From assembly GCA_022695795.1 (NCBI GenBank), contig MU404154.1, positions 62,001-126,000 of the forward strand: 64,000 nt of DNA, read 5' to 3'. This document shows positions 48,223-59,986 of this stretch, in pieces. The DNA comes from Biscogniauxia marginata. Its lineage: Eukaryota > Ascomycota > Sordariomycetes > Xylariales > Xylariaceae. Positions within the stretch are counted from its first letter, which is position 1, and the number at the start of each line of letters is the position of its first letter. The notes below the pieces were generated by a model. The model was not told the DNA's origin. It saw nothing but the letters and a program-made list of their open reading frames with translations, and searched no databases. The position numbers were made by a program, and so were the translations under genes.

Positions 48223-51200
48223 ATGGCAACATCACCACCTGGTTCTCCTAGTACGCTACCCCCGCGTCCTGTAAGCGCCATGGTCAAGCCTACGTCTAGA
48301 AGTAATAGCCGTATGAGCATGACTAGTAAGGCCGGCGGCGGCAGCAGAGCCTCTGACGAAGATGGAGGCCGAACTGCAGTGCGAGTTGGTAAGTGATTGG
48401 TGCCCATCCCAAGTCCCTCCGCCATTGGCGATCATGCGTCGCAAGGCTAATCATCACTCCATTCGCTGTAGCCGTGCGTGTGCGCCCGCCGCTGAAGCCT
48501 ACCGACCCCGGCTACGAGCTCATACCCCAGAGATTTCAGAGATCCATGGTTCAGACAACATCAGATACTACTATCGCCATCGATGCGCCACAGGGGAAGA
48601 AGCTCTTTGTGTTCGATCGCGTCTTCAGCTCCGATGTTATGCAGGATGGCATCTGGGACTACCTTCATGATAGTGTTAATGCGTTTCTACAAGGCTACAA
48701 TGTTTCTCTGCTTGCCTACGGCCAATCTGGCGCAGGCAAGTCGTATACAATGGGCACTTCGGGCCCTTCGGAGCAGGGAGACTTAGATGCAATGGGTATG
48801 TCACAACCTGCTCCCTGAACACGAACCTGTCCGAACTGTAGTCCTTGATCATCTGGAAAATAGGTTGTTAACTGAATCGTTCTGTGCACAGGTGTCATCC
48901 CACGGGCGGCGGCCGCGTTGTTCGAGAAGCTTGATGGGCAACCCCGGAATTCAAATCGCAACTCGATGTCCCAGTTGAGAATTCCGGCTCGATACTCGAT
49001 GCAATCCCCTACCCCGAAAAGTGAGAAGAACTGGCAAATGAGAGCAACGTACGTGGAGATCTACAACGAGCAGCTACGCGATCTGCTTCTTCCGGATAGC
49101 GTCCAGCCGCACGAGCGGAGCAGTGTCACCATCCGCGAAGACCAAAAGGGAAACATTCTCCTCACTGGCCTCCGGCAGATTGACATCAACTCGGTAGATG
49201 ATTTGATGAATGCTTTAAACTTCGGCTCGACAATTCGACAGACGGATGCGACAGCCATAAATGCCAAGTCATCGCGTTCCCATGCTGTCTTCAGCTTGAA
49301 TCTTATACAGCGCAAGAGCAAGTCCCCACCGGCGCAGGGCCCAGAGAAACGCTATTCCGTACCCCTGGAAGCTATGACTGGCAGCACCGCTGAGAGCTGG
49401 GTTACCACTGATAGCAAACTCCATTTTGTTGATTTGGCTGGTAGCGAACGACTGAAGAACACGGGTGCGCAGGGAGAGCGGGCCAGGGAAGGCATTTCAA
49501 TCAATGCCGGTCTGGCCGCCCTCGGCAAGGTTATCTCCCAGCTCTCGTCTCGCCAGGCTGGAGCTCATGTTTCTTACCGAGACTCGAAGTTGACTCGACT
49601 GCTCCAGGATTCACTAGGCGGCAACGCTATTACTTATATGATTGCCTGTGTGACCCCGGCAGAATTCCATCTGAGCGAGACGCTGAATACTGTTCAATAT
49701 GCGCAGAGGGCACGAGCAATTCAGAGCAAACCGAGAATTCAACAGGTGGAGGAGGGTGATAAGCAGGCAATCATTGAACGGCTGAAGGCTGAAGTGGCTT
49801 TTCTACGCGAACAAATCCGGAGTGCCGAGCGTGGTGGAGGGGAGAGGCGCAATGTTGTGGCCAGCGAGAGGTCCGAGCGGCAGAACGAGCGCGAGACAGA
49901 ACTACAAAATCAGTTGCTAGACGCACAGGAAAATTACACTACCCTCAGCCAGCGACATGCAAAGCTTATTGCAGAGATGCTTAAGGCTCGGGATGCCGAG
50001 GCTGCCGGAAACCAAGCCCTTGACGAAACTCTAGACGACACTGCTACTGAGCGATTAAATCGGTCCAACTCTTTTGCTCAGGCCGTAGAACAGGTGGTCT
50101 TGGAGTATGAAAAGACCATCCAGACGTTGGAGCAGTCTCTCTCTAGTACCCGCACCACGCTGTCCAATACCGAAACGAACCTGCTGGAGAAGGAAACGAA
50201 ATGTGCCTATATTGAAACGATCAATACCCAACTTCAAGCGCGTCTTCATAAGCTGATGGATCGCGAGGCTAATACCGAGAGCTACCTTCATGACTTGGAA
50301 GCCAAGCTTGATGGACAGACATCGGGCGAGGAGAAGAATGCCACTATCATCCTTGAGCTACGAAAGGAAATCTCAAGGATACGGGACAACGAAGCTGCCT
50401 GCGAAGATTACATCTCGACCCTCGAAGAACGGCTGGCAGAAGCTGATCAGGACCAAGAGTTGATGCAACGAGAAATCGACCGCCTCGAACAAGTCATCGA
50501 ACGTCAGCGAAGCCTCGGAAAGCTTGACAATTTATTGCACGAGTTAGATCACATCCGCGAGGACGGCAAGCAACCCGAAGGAGATTCCGAGCCGGGCAGC
50601 AGTGTTGGGCACCGCCGTACCTTCTCTGAGCGATCCAGCAAGAGTCATGGTAGCCGTCCGAGCCTAGGTCTTAGGGAAGTTCTCCCAGAGGTTGCTGAGG
50701 GTGCTGAGGAGGATAATAATGAGCAAGAATCTTCTGAGGTGACCGCAGAAGAACCCGAGACGTCTTCAAAGCACAGTGGCCCGGAGAATATGAAAGAGGA
50801 ATCCGATACCGCCGTTTATCCTCAGAGTCCGGCACAGAACCAATTTGTCAATGACAAACTCGAGAACGTGACTCAGGAGCTAGTAGACCTACGAGTTGAG
50901 CATGAGGCCACCCTTAACGAATATGAACAGCTTCATAGCAGATACGAGGATGCCATGCGAGCTCTGTCCGAGCTGCAAGATAGGATTGATGAGGCGCGAC
51001 AGCCCGCAAGACAGAGGGACTCCTTGTTGTCAGTCACTTCCCCAACGCAAACTAGGCCGCCTTCTTTTTTATCCGATACGAAGTCCCACGACATCAAAGA
51101 TGGGACTCGCTTATCCTCGCGATCGCTCTCCTCGGAGTTATCTTCAGCTTTGGAATCCCCTACTACTACGGATACTATTGATACCGAAGCGACCGAGGCT

Positions 51201-53649
51201 CTTAGGCCCTCCGAGTCCAGCGAAACTCTTACCGCAGAACCCTCGACTTTCCATGAGACGCTGGCCGCCGAGCTGGCTCATCTGAAGTCTCTAGCTGCTG
51301 AAAAGGAAGCAGCCGAGAAGGAACTTGCAGACAGGTATGCTCAGCTCGAGGAGAAGCATCACGAAACTTTGGACATAGTCGAAGAACTCAAGACGGAGAT
51401 TGCAAAGGCGAAACACGCTGAACCTCCTTCCCCGCGTACTGGAACTCCTGTAATCCGCAGGAAGTCAAGTCAGAATGTTATGATCATCGACCGGGCGCAC
51501 CGATCCTTTGCCGCACTTCGAAATATTGCCGCGGATAACTTCGAACAGCACCCCGATGTTATGCAAGGCTTTGAGCTAAACCTGAATGCGGCCATGCATG
51601 AGCTACACGCTAGGTCGGAGCGTATTCAGGAGCTCGAGGCGGATGTTGCTAATGCTAGGAAGGAAATGGAAACTAAAATGACCATCATAACAGGTTTAAC
51701 CCGCGAGCGATCGAGCTTGAAGTCCAGCCCTATGGACATATCAGTGGTGTCTCAAATGAAGGCCCAATTAGAGCACAACGAGCAGCAGCTCAGGGAGATG
51801 CAAGAAGTTTACGCCGCCCGGGAAAGGGAACTTCTAGCCGAGCTGGAGGCTCTACGTATATCTGTCAACGAGGCAGCTGAGGCTAAATCAACGACAAACC
51901 AGCAGACCCAGGGTACTAGCGAGCAAGACGAACTCCGTGCCGCCCACGAGAAGAAGATTGCCGAGCTCGAGTCGGAGCTTTCCGGCTGGGAAGGGAAACA
52001 TCAGTCTGCTTTGGAATCCATGCAGAGTATGGAACAGCAGATGAAGCAGACAATCCAGGAACTAGAAGCTCAGGTCATCGCTATCAATGCCAAATTTGGC
52101 GAGGCTCAAGACAAGGAGGCGAAAACCGGCGATGAGGCTAAGGAGGCAGAAACCAAGCACCAGACTTTAGTTACTTCACTTCGCGACGAAATTAACGAGT
52201 ACAAGGCTATCATCGACAACAACGCCACCAAGGTCGCTGAGCTCGAGCTGGCGCATTCTGCCATGAAATCGCAGCTTGAAGAGGCATGCCAGGAACGAGA
52301 CCTCGCGTCGGCCGAGTCTAGCCGTCACAGGGAATTAATCGGTCAGCTAGAAATGCATATTGCCGAACATGAGAAGGCTCTTAGGGCTCACGAAAAGAAA
52401 CTAGAAGAGCTCCAAACTAGCCATGCCGCTGAGATTGAAAGAGTCAGAGCTAGCTCTAAGCATGATTACGACTCGCAGCTGAATATACTCATGACGGAGC
52501 ACGCGGAGAATATAAAACTGCTGGAAAGCGACGCGGCAGAGGCTCGTGAAGAGCTTATGAGGATTGCTACTCGGGTCGCCTTTGCATACGGACTTGATGC
52601 GAGTGTTGAAAAGATTTCTGAGCGTATCGAGGACCTGATTGCAGACCAGAAGACTCTAGCTACTGAACAGCAGAGAAGGACAGAGCTTGAAGGTCACATC
52701 GACGAGCTCTCAACCATTAACAACACTATCATGCGCGATCTTGAGGCCGCCAAGTCCTCGTTGAACGACCTGCTCAGAGACGGCGACAACGTGAAGACCC
52801 CATATCCTTCTGTTTCGGAGCAGATCTCGGTCGTCAGGAAGAAGATGGCAGATCTGGAGAATAAGAATAAGAAGCACTCCAGACTAGTAGAAGAACTTGA
52901 AGACCAACTGCAGACCAACTACGACCACGCCCAAATAACCAGCAACCGCTTATCTACCCTGCAGACAGAGCGCAATGCGCAGTTGGAGGAGGCTAATGCT
53001 GCAAAGGCTCAGGCACAAGCTGAACTAGAGGCTATACGGGAAGAAATGGCTGCCCTACAGGTAAAGTTTTGCCACTCGCCTACATGCTATAAACTCAAGA
53101 TATCACTAACGATCTTTTTAGGCTCGTATGGAAGAGGCAAATGATGCACCCAAGCGAAACAACTCGGTTGTGCGCAAGACGTCTTCAGTTGTTTCACTGC
53201 CGTCTCCACCACCGGCTATCCCCCTTCCTCCTCTCCCAAGCGGAGGAACTACCTCACCCACGAGCAACCGGCCGCCTAGCAATGATCTTGCATTGGCTCA
53301 GATCCGCGAGGACCAGGAAGCACGCATTCGCAGCATTGAGAGGCATCTTGATGCAGAGAGACAACTCACTGCGACTCTGGAAGAGGCCCTTACCGACCTT
53401 GAGCGTCAATCTAAACAGGTCAAGGCTGATTGTGATGCCTGGAAGAAGCGGGCACAAGAGTTGGAGGTTGAGATTAAGGAGCTCAAGGCCAAGCCACAGC
53501 AAGATTCGAGATGGCGTGATAGTCTCAACCAGATTGAAGAAGAGCGCAAGAAGCGACAGGATGCTGAAAGGGCTCATATCCATCTCCAAGAGCGTATGAA
53601 CGCCATCAACAACAAGAAGAAGAAGAAGGGCAGCCTCAACTGCTTCTAG
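48223..53649 (+). CDS. N-terminal-motor kinesin with very long coiled-coil tail (kinesin-4-like)
   Basis: Microtubule motor. Exons are 48223-48388, 48472-48795, 48892-53060 and 53122-53649; introns of 83, 96 and 61 nt all have GT..AG ends. The product is 1728 residues. After a 54-residue Ser/Pro-rich leader, the motor starts AVRVRPPLKP. The P-loop GQSGAGKS is at residues 139-146, followed by switch I (NAKSSRSH), switch II (DLAGSER) and the YRDSKLTRLLQDSLGGN signature, with the neck near residue 440. An insert (SQLRIPARYSMQSPTPKSEK) lengthens the loop before VEIYNEQLRDLL. From about residue 460 almost to the end the protein is heptad coiled coil, interrupted by an acidic Ser/Glu-rich stretch and a Pro-rich patch (PSPPPAIPLPPLPSGG). 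The C terminus is basic, KKKKKGSLNCF. The kinesin-4 assignment is tentative; kinesin itself is certain. Confidence 0.95.
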
Positions 53650-55069
53650 TTATGGGATTGGTGCAAAGCCCCCCTAGCGGCTCTCCTCCTTCTCAGCACA
53701 TTTTGGCTAGTGCACCTTGTGCAGTCGCCGTCACCTCTCACCACGTAGGCTATCTGGGTTTTTGCTTTCTCTTGCTTGTAAGGCATGCGATACATAATTT
53801 GCGGGGAGTTCGAGGAGGGTGATCGCATACTTTCGTCTACGTTTCTTCCAATGTCGTATCCCCTGTACTATTAACACCCCATATACATGATCCACTACTG
53901 GCATGGGTGCAACCGACTTCCGTCGCCTCACCTGCTCGTAATCTCCTAATCCCTCCACCCTTCTGCCACGGCACACCTTACGCATACCGCGAACGATCTC
54001 GACGGGATACGATGTGAAGACCAAATGGCACGGTTATAGTGGAATGAGATGCCAAAATAAACACGGTCGTCTGATTTCCATACCCCTACTGTCTCACCCT
54101 TTCTCTTTGTCTTCATCTTTGCTTTTGTTCTTCGTGCAGCTAGTCGGACGAGAGTTAGTCTAGGCCAAGACTCTTCGAATTTTTCTCGAGATACCACTTT
54201 GTGTTGTCATGTTATGTTTGATTATTGTTATTTCATCTCGCACTATTGTGCGTCATCATTCGTTCTTCGGACTATTTCTCTTCGTCGATCTAGAGAAACA
54301 ACCAATGGCCGATAGATGGTAGCTAACGAGGTAGATCAATTTCATATCTATCTCCGGATGCTTGGGTGCGCGTAGGGTCGGGGACGAGGTAATGCCTTCG
54401 CCGGTGTGTTATGGCCTGCCTGCCCTACTATTTTATATAGTTTCTGACGAATGTAAAATGCCCCTTTCAACGTTGCTGTATCTTTGAACTTAATCCTTCG
54501 AGTTCCCTTCTCTGTCGTTGGAGTACATGCCTTGTGAATGAGCCCCGTAAACCGACAATAGTCAACATCTCTCGGCCTCGACTAGAACTCTTGCTCAACA
54601 AACCCCATCCCACTATCCCGTCGCTTAAGACTTACCCCATAGCTCTCTCATAGAATATTTTATTGTATAAGCCCCCTCCTTGACGCACACGAGTATCACG
54701 GTTAAACATTTCCCACGCTTCCCATCCCTCTACCTTATGAGTTGAATGATATTGCTCTACCTAACTATAGCTACATCTGTAGAAGTTGGTTGCTTCTGTA
54801 GACCATGATAGCAGATCCGCATCTCGAGACACTAGTGGTTCCAGTATTTAAATTTGAAGAATCGTGAGGAATGGCTAGTCCCGTACAAGGGTTCGAATGC
54901 ACTTGCTTATTTCCTCTGGTGAGCCAGAAACTGGAACAAGGGCAGTGCTCACTAGGGAGCGAAAATATTATTCAATAGAGGTATGTTAATTGTTAAATTA
55001 ATGGAATAACTAAATGCGTATGTGTGCATGTGTACATATATATATATATATCTAACAGATTATAGCCCC

Positions 55070-55560
55070 CCCCGATGTTGCCTCCTCTTAAGTGCCTCTT
55101 CCCCTGTTAAAGCCCCGGAGAAGGTCGAATACTACTATTAGCTCAAGTGTATCAAGGGGTTTAAGGGGCTCAAGACCTTCGAAGAGGGCATCATAGTCGA
55201 AATCATCCTCCGTAAGGGAGGCGACGCAATTAAAATCTAACATCACGATGACCTCACGTCATTCACGTTTATATACCTAGTTTTAAAGATCTTTATTTAT
55301 TTTAATCTCTTTTTCTTTTATTTTTAACCACTTTTTATTATTATATAATTATAAATCGAGGTTTTAAATAATTTAATATTAAATTATTAACTTTTTTTTT
55401 AAAAATAATAAATAAATTAATTTAATATTTAAGTTAAATTATAATTATATTATATAATAAGTAATTAAACCGTTATAATTTTTAATTTTAATAATATATT
55501 ATAAAAGCGGCGTCGCTTTTATAATAATTATAAATTTTACGTTTTATCGATTAAGTTTAA
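55070..55560. repeat. small RIP-like repeat relict
   Basis: A GC-normal segment (55070-55260) with internal stop codons adjoins about 290 bp of almost pure A+T (55270-55560) before normal sequence resumes. The abrupt change matches the borders of the two large islands, so it is probably a fragment of a degraded repeat. The element type cannot be told. Confidence 0.45.
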
Positions 55561-56045
55561 CTGCGGCATGTGTTAAACATGTTCCCTGCACATATAAAAC
55601 ATATGCTGTCCGGCAGCCACACTCGGTGCGAGCGCAACAGCTAGTACGTAATGTGGTATCGCCCAATCCGCGCCCGGAAACCGGCGATTAAGATCGTGGG
55701 AAATTCCATCAACACGTGTAGAAGTCTCGCAGTTATGACGACACTACCCCGCTCCTGATGCGTATAAAGAAGCCATGATAACCGTCGTACTATTCTAGGG
55801 CTTCTTCTCTCTCCTTTTCACCCGACCTTCTACGACCAACTGCGCGATTTAGTTATCGTCGTTCATTCAAAGGATAACTCACCGTATGCTTCGTTGTCGA
55901 ATACGCTCTTTAAATCATTACGCTTGAGACACAAGAGAGTTGATCGCTGACTTCTATCACACGCAGGGAACCCGAACTCAACTTGGTATGCGCCGAGATG
56001 GCGATCCTGTCCTTGGAGGACATGGCCTGGAACGGGTTATCCAGC

Positions 56046-56069
56046 ATGAGTAACGATGACTCTAAATGA
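56046..56069 (+). other. short upstream ORF in the THI4 leader
   Basis: ATG at 56046 opens a seven-residue frame (MSNDDSK) ending in TGA at 56067-56069, 22 nt before the candidate 5' splice site at 56091. In fungal TPP-riboswitch genes, upstream ORFs retained by alternative splicing repress the main frame. Whether this one is in the transcript is not known. Confidence 0.35.
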
Positions 56070-56090
56070 TCAGTATCATTATACCACCAG

Positions 56091-56331
56091 GTAAAACGAT
56101 CTGAGGCGAGCCATGAGCCGGTGTTCGAGTCTCCATGCCCAGTCTCATCTGCGAATCTAATCATTGTCCATCTCGCTATGCGAAACGGGATAGTGAAGAT
56201 ACGTAGAAGATTGGGTGAACTCGTTCTGAGATTATACGGCCTTGAACTTGATCTGGATAATACCAGCGAAAGGATCATGCACTCGATATTCACCCCCCAG
56301 CCCCTGTTAGTTGCCAACTAACACAGCCTAG
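56091..56331 (+). other. probable 5'UTR intron of THI4 containing the riboswitch
   Basis: A donor CCAG/GTAAAA at 56091 and an acceptor CCTAG ending at 56331, with CTAAC ten nucleotides before the AG, would remove 241 nt including the whole TPP aptamer. The acceptor lies 17 nt before the ATG. Other donors (for example GTATGC near 55883 and 55985) could be used alternatively. Placement of a TPP aptamer inside a 5'UTR intron is the known arrangement in filamentous fungi. Confidence 0.5.
56112..56279 (+). promoter_or_regulatory. TPP (thiamine pyrophosphate) riboswitch
   Basis: All helices of the TPP aptamer can be drawn. P1 is CATGA 56112-56116 with TCATG 56275-56279. P2 is GCCG 56117-56120 with CGGC 56237-56240. 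P3 is CGAGT 56126-56130 with ACTCG 56219-56223, closing a long 88-nt loop as is usual in fungi. The thiamine-pocket sequence CTGAGA is at 56226-56231. P4 is CTT/AAG, and P5 is CTGG/CCAG with the invariant GATCTGGATAATACCAGCGA at 56250-56269. It lies 70 nt before the THI4 start codon and should lower THI4 expression when TPP is plentiful by controlling splicing. Confidence 0.93.
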
Positions 56332-56348
56332 GATATCATATATAAAAA

Positions 56349-57414
<1,066 letters not shown>

Positions 57415-57892
57415 GTGGAATCTGACAGGTTCTAAACCATTTTGAAGAGCATGGAAAGGCAATAAGAGCCTTATGCAGTACCTACCTAGCAGCACTCCCC
57501 TCAGAGGATGTAATCGGTTAATTTACGCTCTTTGAACTGAGGAACATGCTGTAAGAAGCTCAATACACTCATTTATTCCAACACTGAACCTCTCGCTTGA
57601 AACGTAAATGTCGTGTTTGTGTATTCTTGTTCGGCGTTTGCCGGGTTGGAGATGGAATCGTGAAGTTCTATGGCATTGTCTATGACATTGCCATGCATTT
57701 ATCAGATACTAGCTTTGTACTACGGAGAATGCTTAATTGCGTACCCCACAGTTTTCAGCACAGACCTCGCCTTTCTTTCTCATTCTCTCATAAAAAAAAT
57801 TTCCCCCTCCTTCTCTTCCTCCCCGCTCTCGACAATTCCTCGCTTTTACCATGAAGGTGGCTATAGGTGCCGTCTCAAGATGAGGCGTGACG

Positions 57893-58849
57893 ATGTACCT
57901 TTTGCTGATTCGGCATGGCGAGTCGGTTGATAACGTAGCTGGGCTTTAGTAAGTTGGGCATCAAATCTTTCGCTTCATTCCTGCTCTAACCCTCTTCTTA
58001 AGTGCTGGCTCCCGCGACTCACCCTTGACAAACCACGGCGTCCTCCAGACGAAGCGACTGGGCGCACATCTTACGAAACGGCGTTCCTCGATAGGGCCGA
58101 TCAGACAAGTCTTCTCGTCTAATCTTCAGAGGGCATATCGCACTGCCGAAGCCATTGTCGACGCCCAACGGTCATCAACCGACGAGAGAGTTGATACACA
58201 GCTGACATCGTTGGACGTCGTTCAGCTTCCCGATCTTCGGGAGAAGGACTTCGGTTCGGTCGAGGGCAAGAAGTTCGGGGCTAGAGACCGAGACAAGAGC
58301 AATATTTCAACTTCCCAGTCAGACTCGGAATCAATAGCTTCGATGAGAACTAGGGTCGACCGATTCCTTGATACGCATTTAGTCCCTACTGTAAACGAAT
58401 ACGTGTCTGAGAATGTCGCTGTCGTCGTAGTTTCTCACGGTATCATCCTCAATGTGCTCTTGAAGGCACTTCTTGGACGCTATCCGACAAGATCTAGCCA
58501 ATCGCATTCCCAGCGGAACGACCGCTGGGATGTTATTTCGGAATATCTAACTGTTTGGAGCAACACGGGGGTGTTGCAAGCGAAGCTAGAGGCTCAAGCA
58601 ATCAGTTCACCCAAACAAGCAGCAGGGGCCGCTGGATCGTCCAATAAGAAATCGACCGAGTCGGATCACCCTCTCCAGGCTAGGGTACAACTCACTATTG
58701 AGCTCACGGACAATGTAGACCACCTCCAAGGTTTGAAGAAGACTAAGGGCGGCATTGGAAGTGCGAAATTTGATTCCCGCCAACGGACGATGGACTCATT
58801 CTTCAGCCCGGCTCTCAAGAAACGGAAGTTAGAAGAATCGAATGACTGA
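57893..58849 (+). CDS. histidine phosphatase (phosphoglycerate mutase-like) with C-terminal PIP-box
   Basis: Exons are 57893-57948 and 58003-58849. The 54-nt intron runs GTAAGT..TTAAG with CTCTAAC as branch point. It gives 300 residues, and the splice joins NVAGLY to AGSRDSPLTNHG, restoring the family pattern. The catalytic LIRHGES is at residues 5-11. The second-half motifs are SSNLQRAYRTAEAI and VVVSHGIILNVLL, carrying the second active-site His, with an acidic segment DLREKDFGSVEGKKF between them. After the domain comes a flexible tail ending QRTMDSFF (residues 279-286) followed by KKRK (291-294). The first fits the PCNA-interaction consensus QxxMxxFF exactly, and the second looks like a nuclear signal. 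The substrate is unknown. The upstream ATG at 57880 is out of frame, so 57893 is the start. Confidence 0.9.
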
Positions 58850-59321
58850 CGGATGCCTGCGTTCCTAACATGTAAAGGCCTAGCACGATAGCACGGTATG
58901 TCACGTTCTTCTCCTTTTCTTTTCACCCCCGAGTCTTGCATGATGAAAGCACATAATTCACAGACCTGTTCTGAATTACATGTGGAATCATTTATGTCCA
59001 ACCGCTATCTGAAGCTCAACAATAATATCTCTTTCGTATGAAAAAGCATCCCGATTATGTTCGCTGATAAGACTTGGATATAGGTAGATCGTAATCAATG
59101 TTCAGGTGTCAGGTGTCAGTACTTGGCGGGCCGCCCGGCTAATCAATCCAAGCTAGGTAAATAGCTAACCCCGTAGCTTGGGGCTTGGAGGATATTGCCA
59201 CAAGGTCAGTGGTAAATTTTAGAGATAGAAGCTTCAGATGTTTCCCATCTGGAACCGGGCTGGTAATGAAGGATGCTCTCAGATCCTAATGATAATCTAC
59301 ATGTGATCATCCTTGTGTTTG

Positions 59322-59986
59322 TTATTCACCTCTGTTTTCTGGCCCTTCTTCGTCTATTTCGGATGGTAATATGGCGGGAAACCATCCATATTCTGCAAAG
59401 TCGACTGTCAGCTCTCCTAATATTGACGTAGTAACCGTGACACCCTCAGCCTGAAGGGCTGTTGCCTGATTTTGCGCTCCGGATGGTTGAGACCTAGTGG
59501 TTCATCATCAACTATCGGCGTTAAGTCACCTAAGCAGACACGAGACTTAAACATACCGTGGGGATATAACGCCCTTGGAATTGATAACCCGCTGCCAAGG
59601 GACATTGGCATGATTGTATCTCGCGCCTGCATCCTGCGACAGGTGTTTTAGGCACACACCGACTTGCCGGGGTCTCTGAGCTATATATTGATGCGCCGGG
59701 GAGCATTTCGGTCAGTTTGTCGTCATGCGCCTCGTATATAGTTTACTTCTCGCGTGTTGCCGGGGCATATGCTTAGGTGCATAGGTAGGTAGTTACAGTA
59801 GGATAAAAGAAATAGATAGAGCGTGGAAGGAATATCGAGGCAGAGAGAGAGAGAGAGAGAGAAGAGCGTACGAGTTCCAACAAGCTTGGCAATGTGGCCA
59901 TACGTCGTCACCCTGCCGTAAGGTATCTCCTGCACGGCACTGTACACGGCAAAGAAGAAGGCGGATGCTTCGTCGGTCCTCGTCAT
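59322..59986 (-). CDS. ATL1: alkyltransferase-like DNA-damage protein (MGMT homologue with Trp in place of Cys)
   Basis: Binds O6-alkylguanine, flips it out and hands the lesion to nucleotide excision repair; it cannot itself remove the alkyl group. Minus-strand exons are 59986-59872, 59680-59557 and 59493-59322, giving 136 residues. Intron 1 (191 nt) contains a long CT dinucleotide run. The acceptor TATAG at 59681 restores VGTPQRPRQVGVCLKHL, and the second splice gives ISPRSQPSGAQ. Diagnostic features are FFAVYSAVQEIPYGRVTTYG with the helix-turn-helix recognition region, the RPRQVG arginine-finger segment, and VPWQRVINSKG, where Trp67 replaces the acceptor Cys of PCHRV. The C terminus has GELTVDFAEYGWFP. 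It lies tail to tail with the PIP-box phosphatase, 472 bp apart. Confidence 0.93.
59842..59862 (-). repeat. CT dinucleotide microsatellite in ATL1 intron 1
   Basis: About ten GA units on the plus strand, so CT on the gene strand, starting about ten nucleotides inside the intron donor. It makes the first intron unusually long for this window (191 nt). Confidence 0.9.

Larger units (their letters stand above)
53650..56090. other. intergenic region with a small A+T-rich relict
   Basis: About 2.4 kb after the kinesin gene. No gene is recognised. A TATATATA run lies near 55037-55052. At 55070-55250 a normal-GC pocket reads as a broken protein-like frame. From about 55270 to 55560 the sequence is A+T-rich like the larger islands. 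The last 500 bases belong to the THI4 promoter and leader. Confidence 0.5.

Noticed and set aside
47715..48425. 236-codon minus-strand frame overlapping the kinesin 5' end
   Set aside because: Basic, low-complexity product with no family. It overlaps the kinesin leader and first exon antisense, so it is best read as a shadow.
54880..54960. GGGTTCGAATGC sequence resembling a tRNA B-box
   Set aside because: No matching A-box or cloverleaf can be built around it. No tRNA or rRNA gene was found anywhere in the window.
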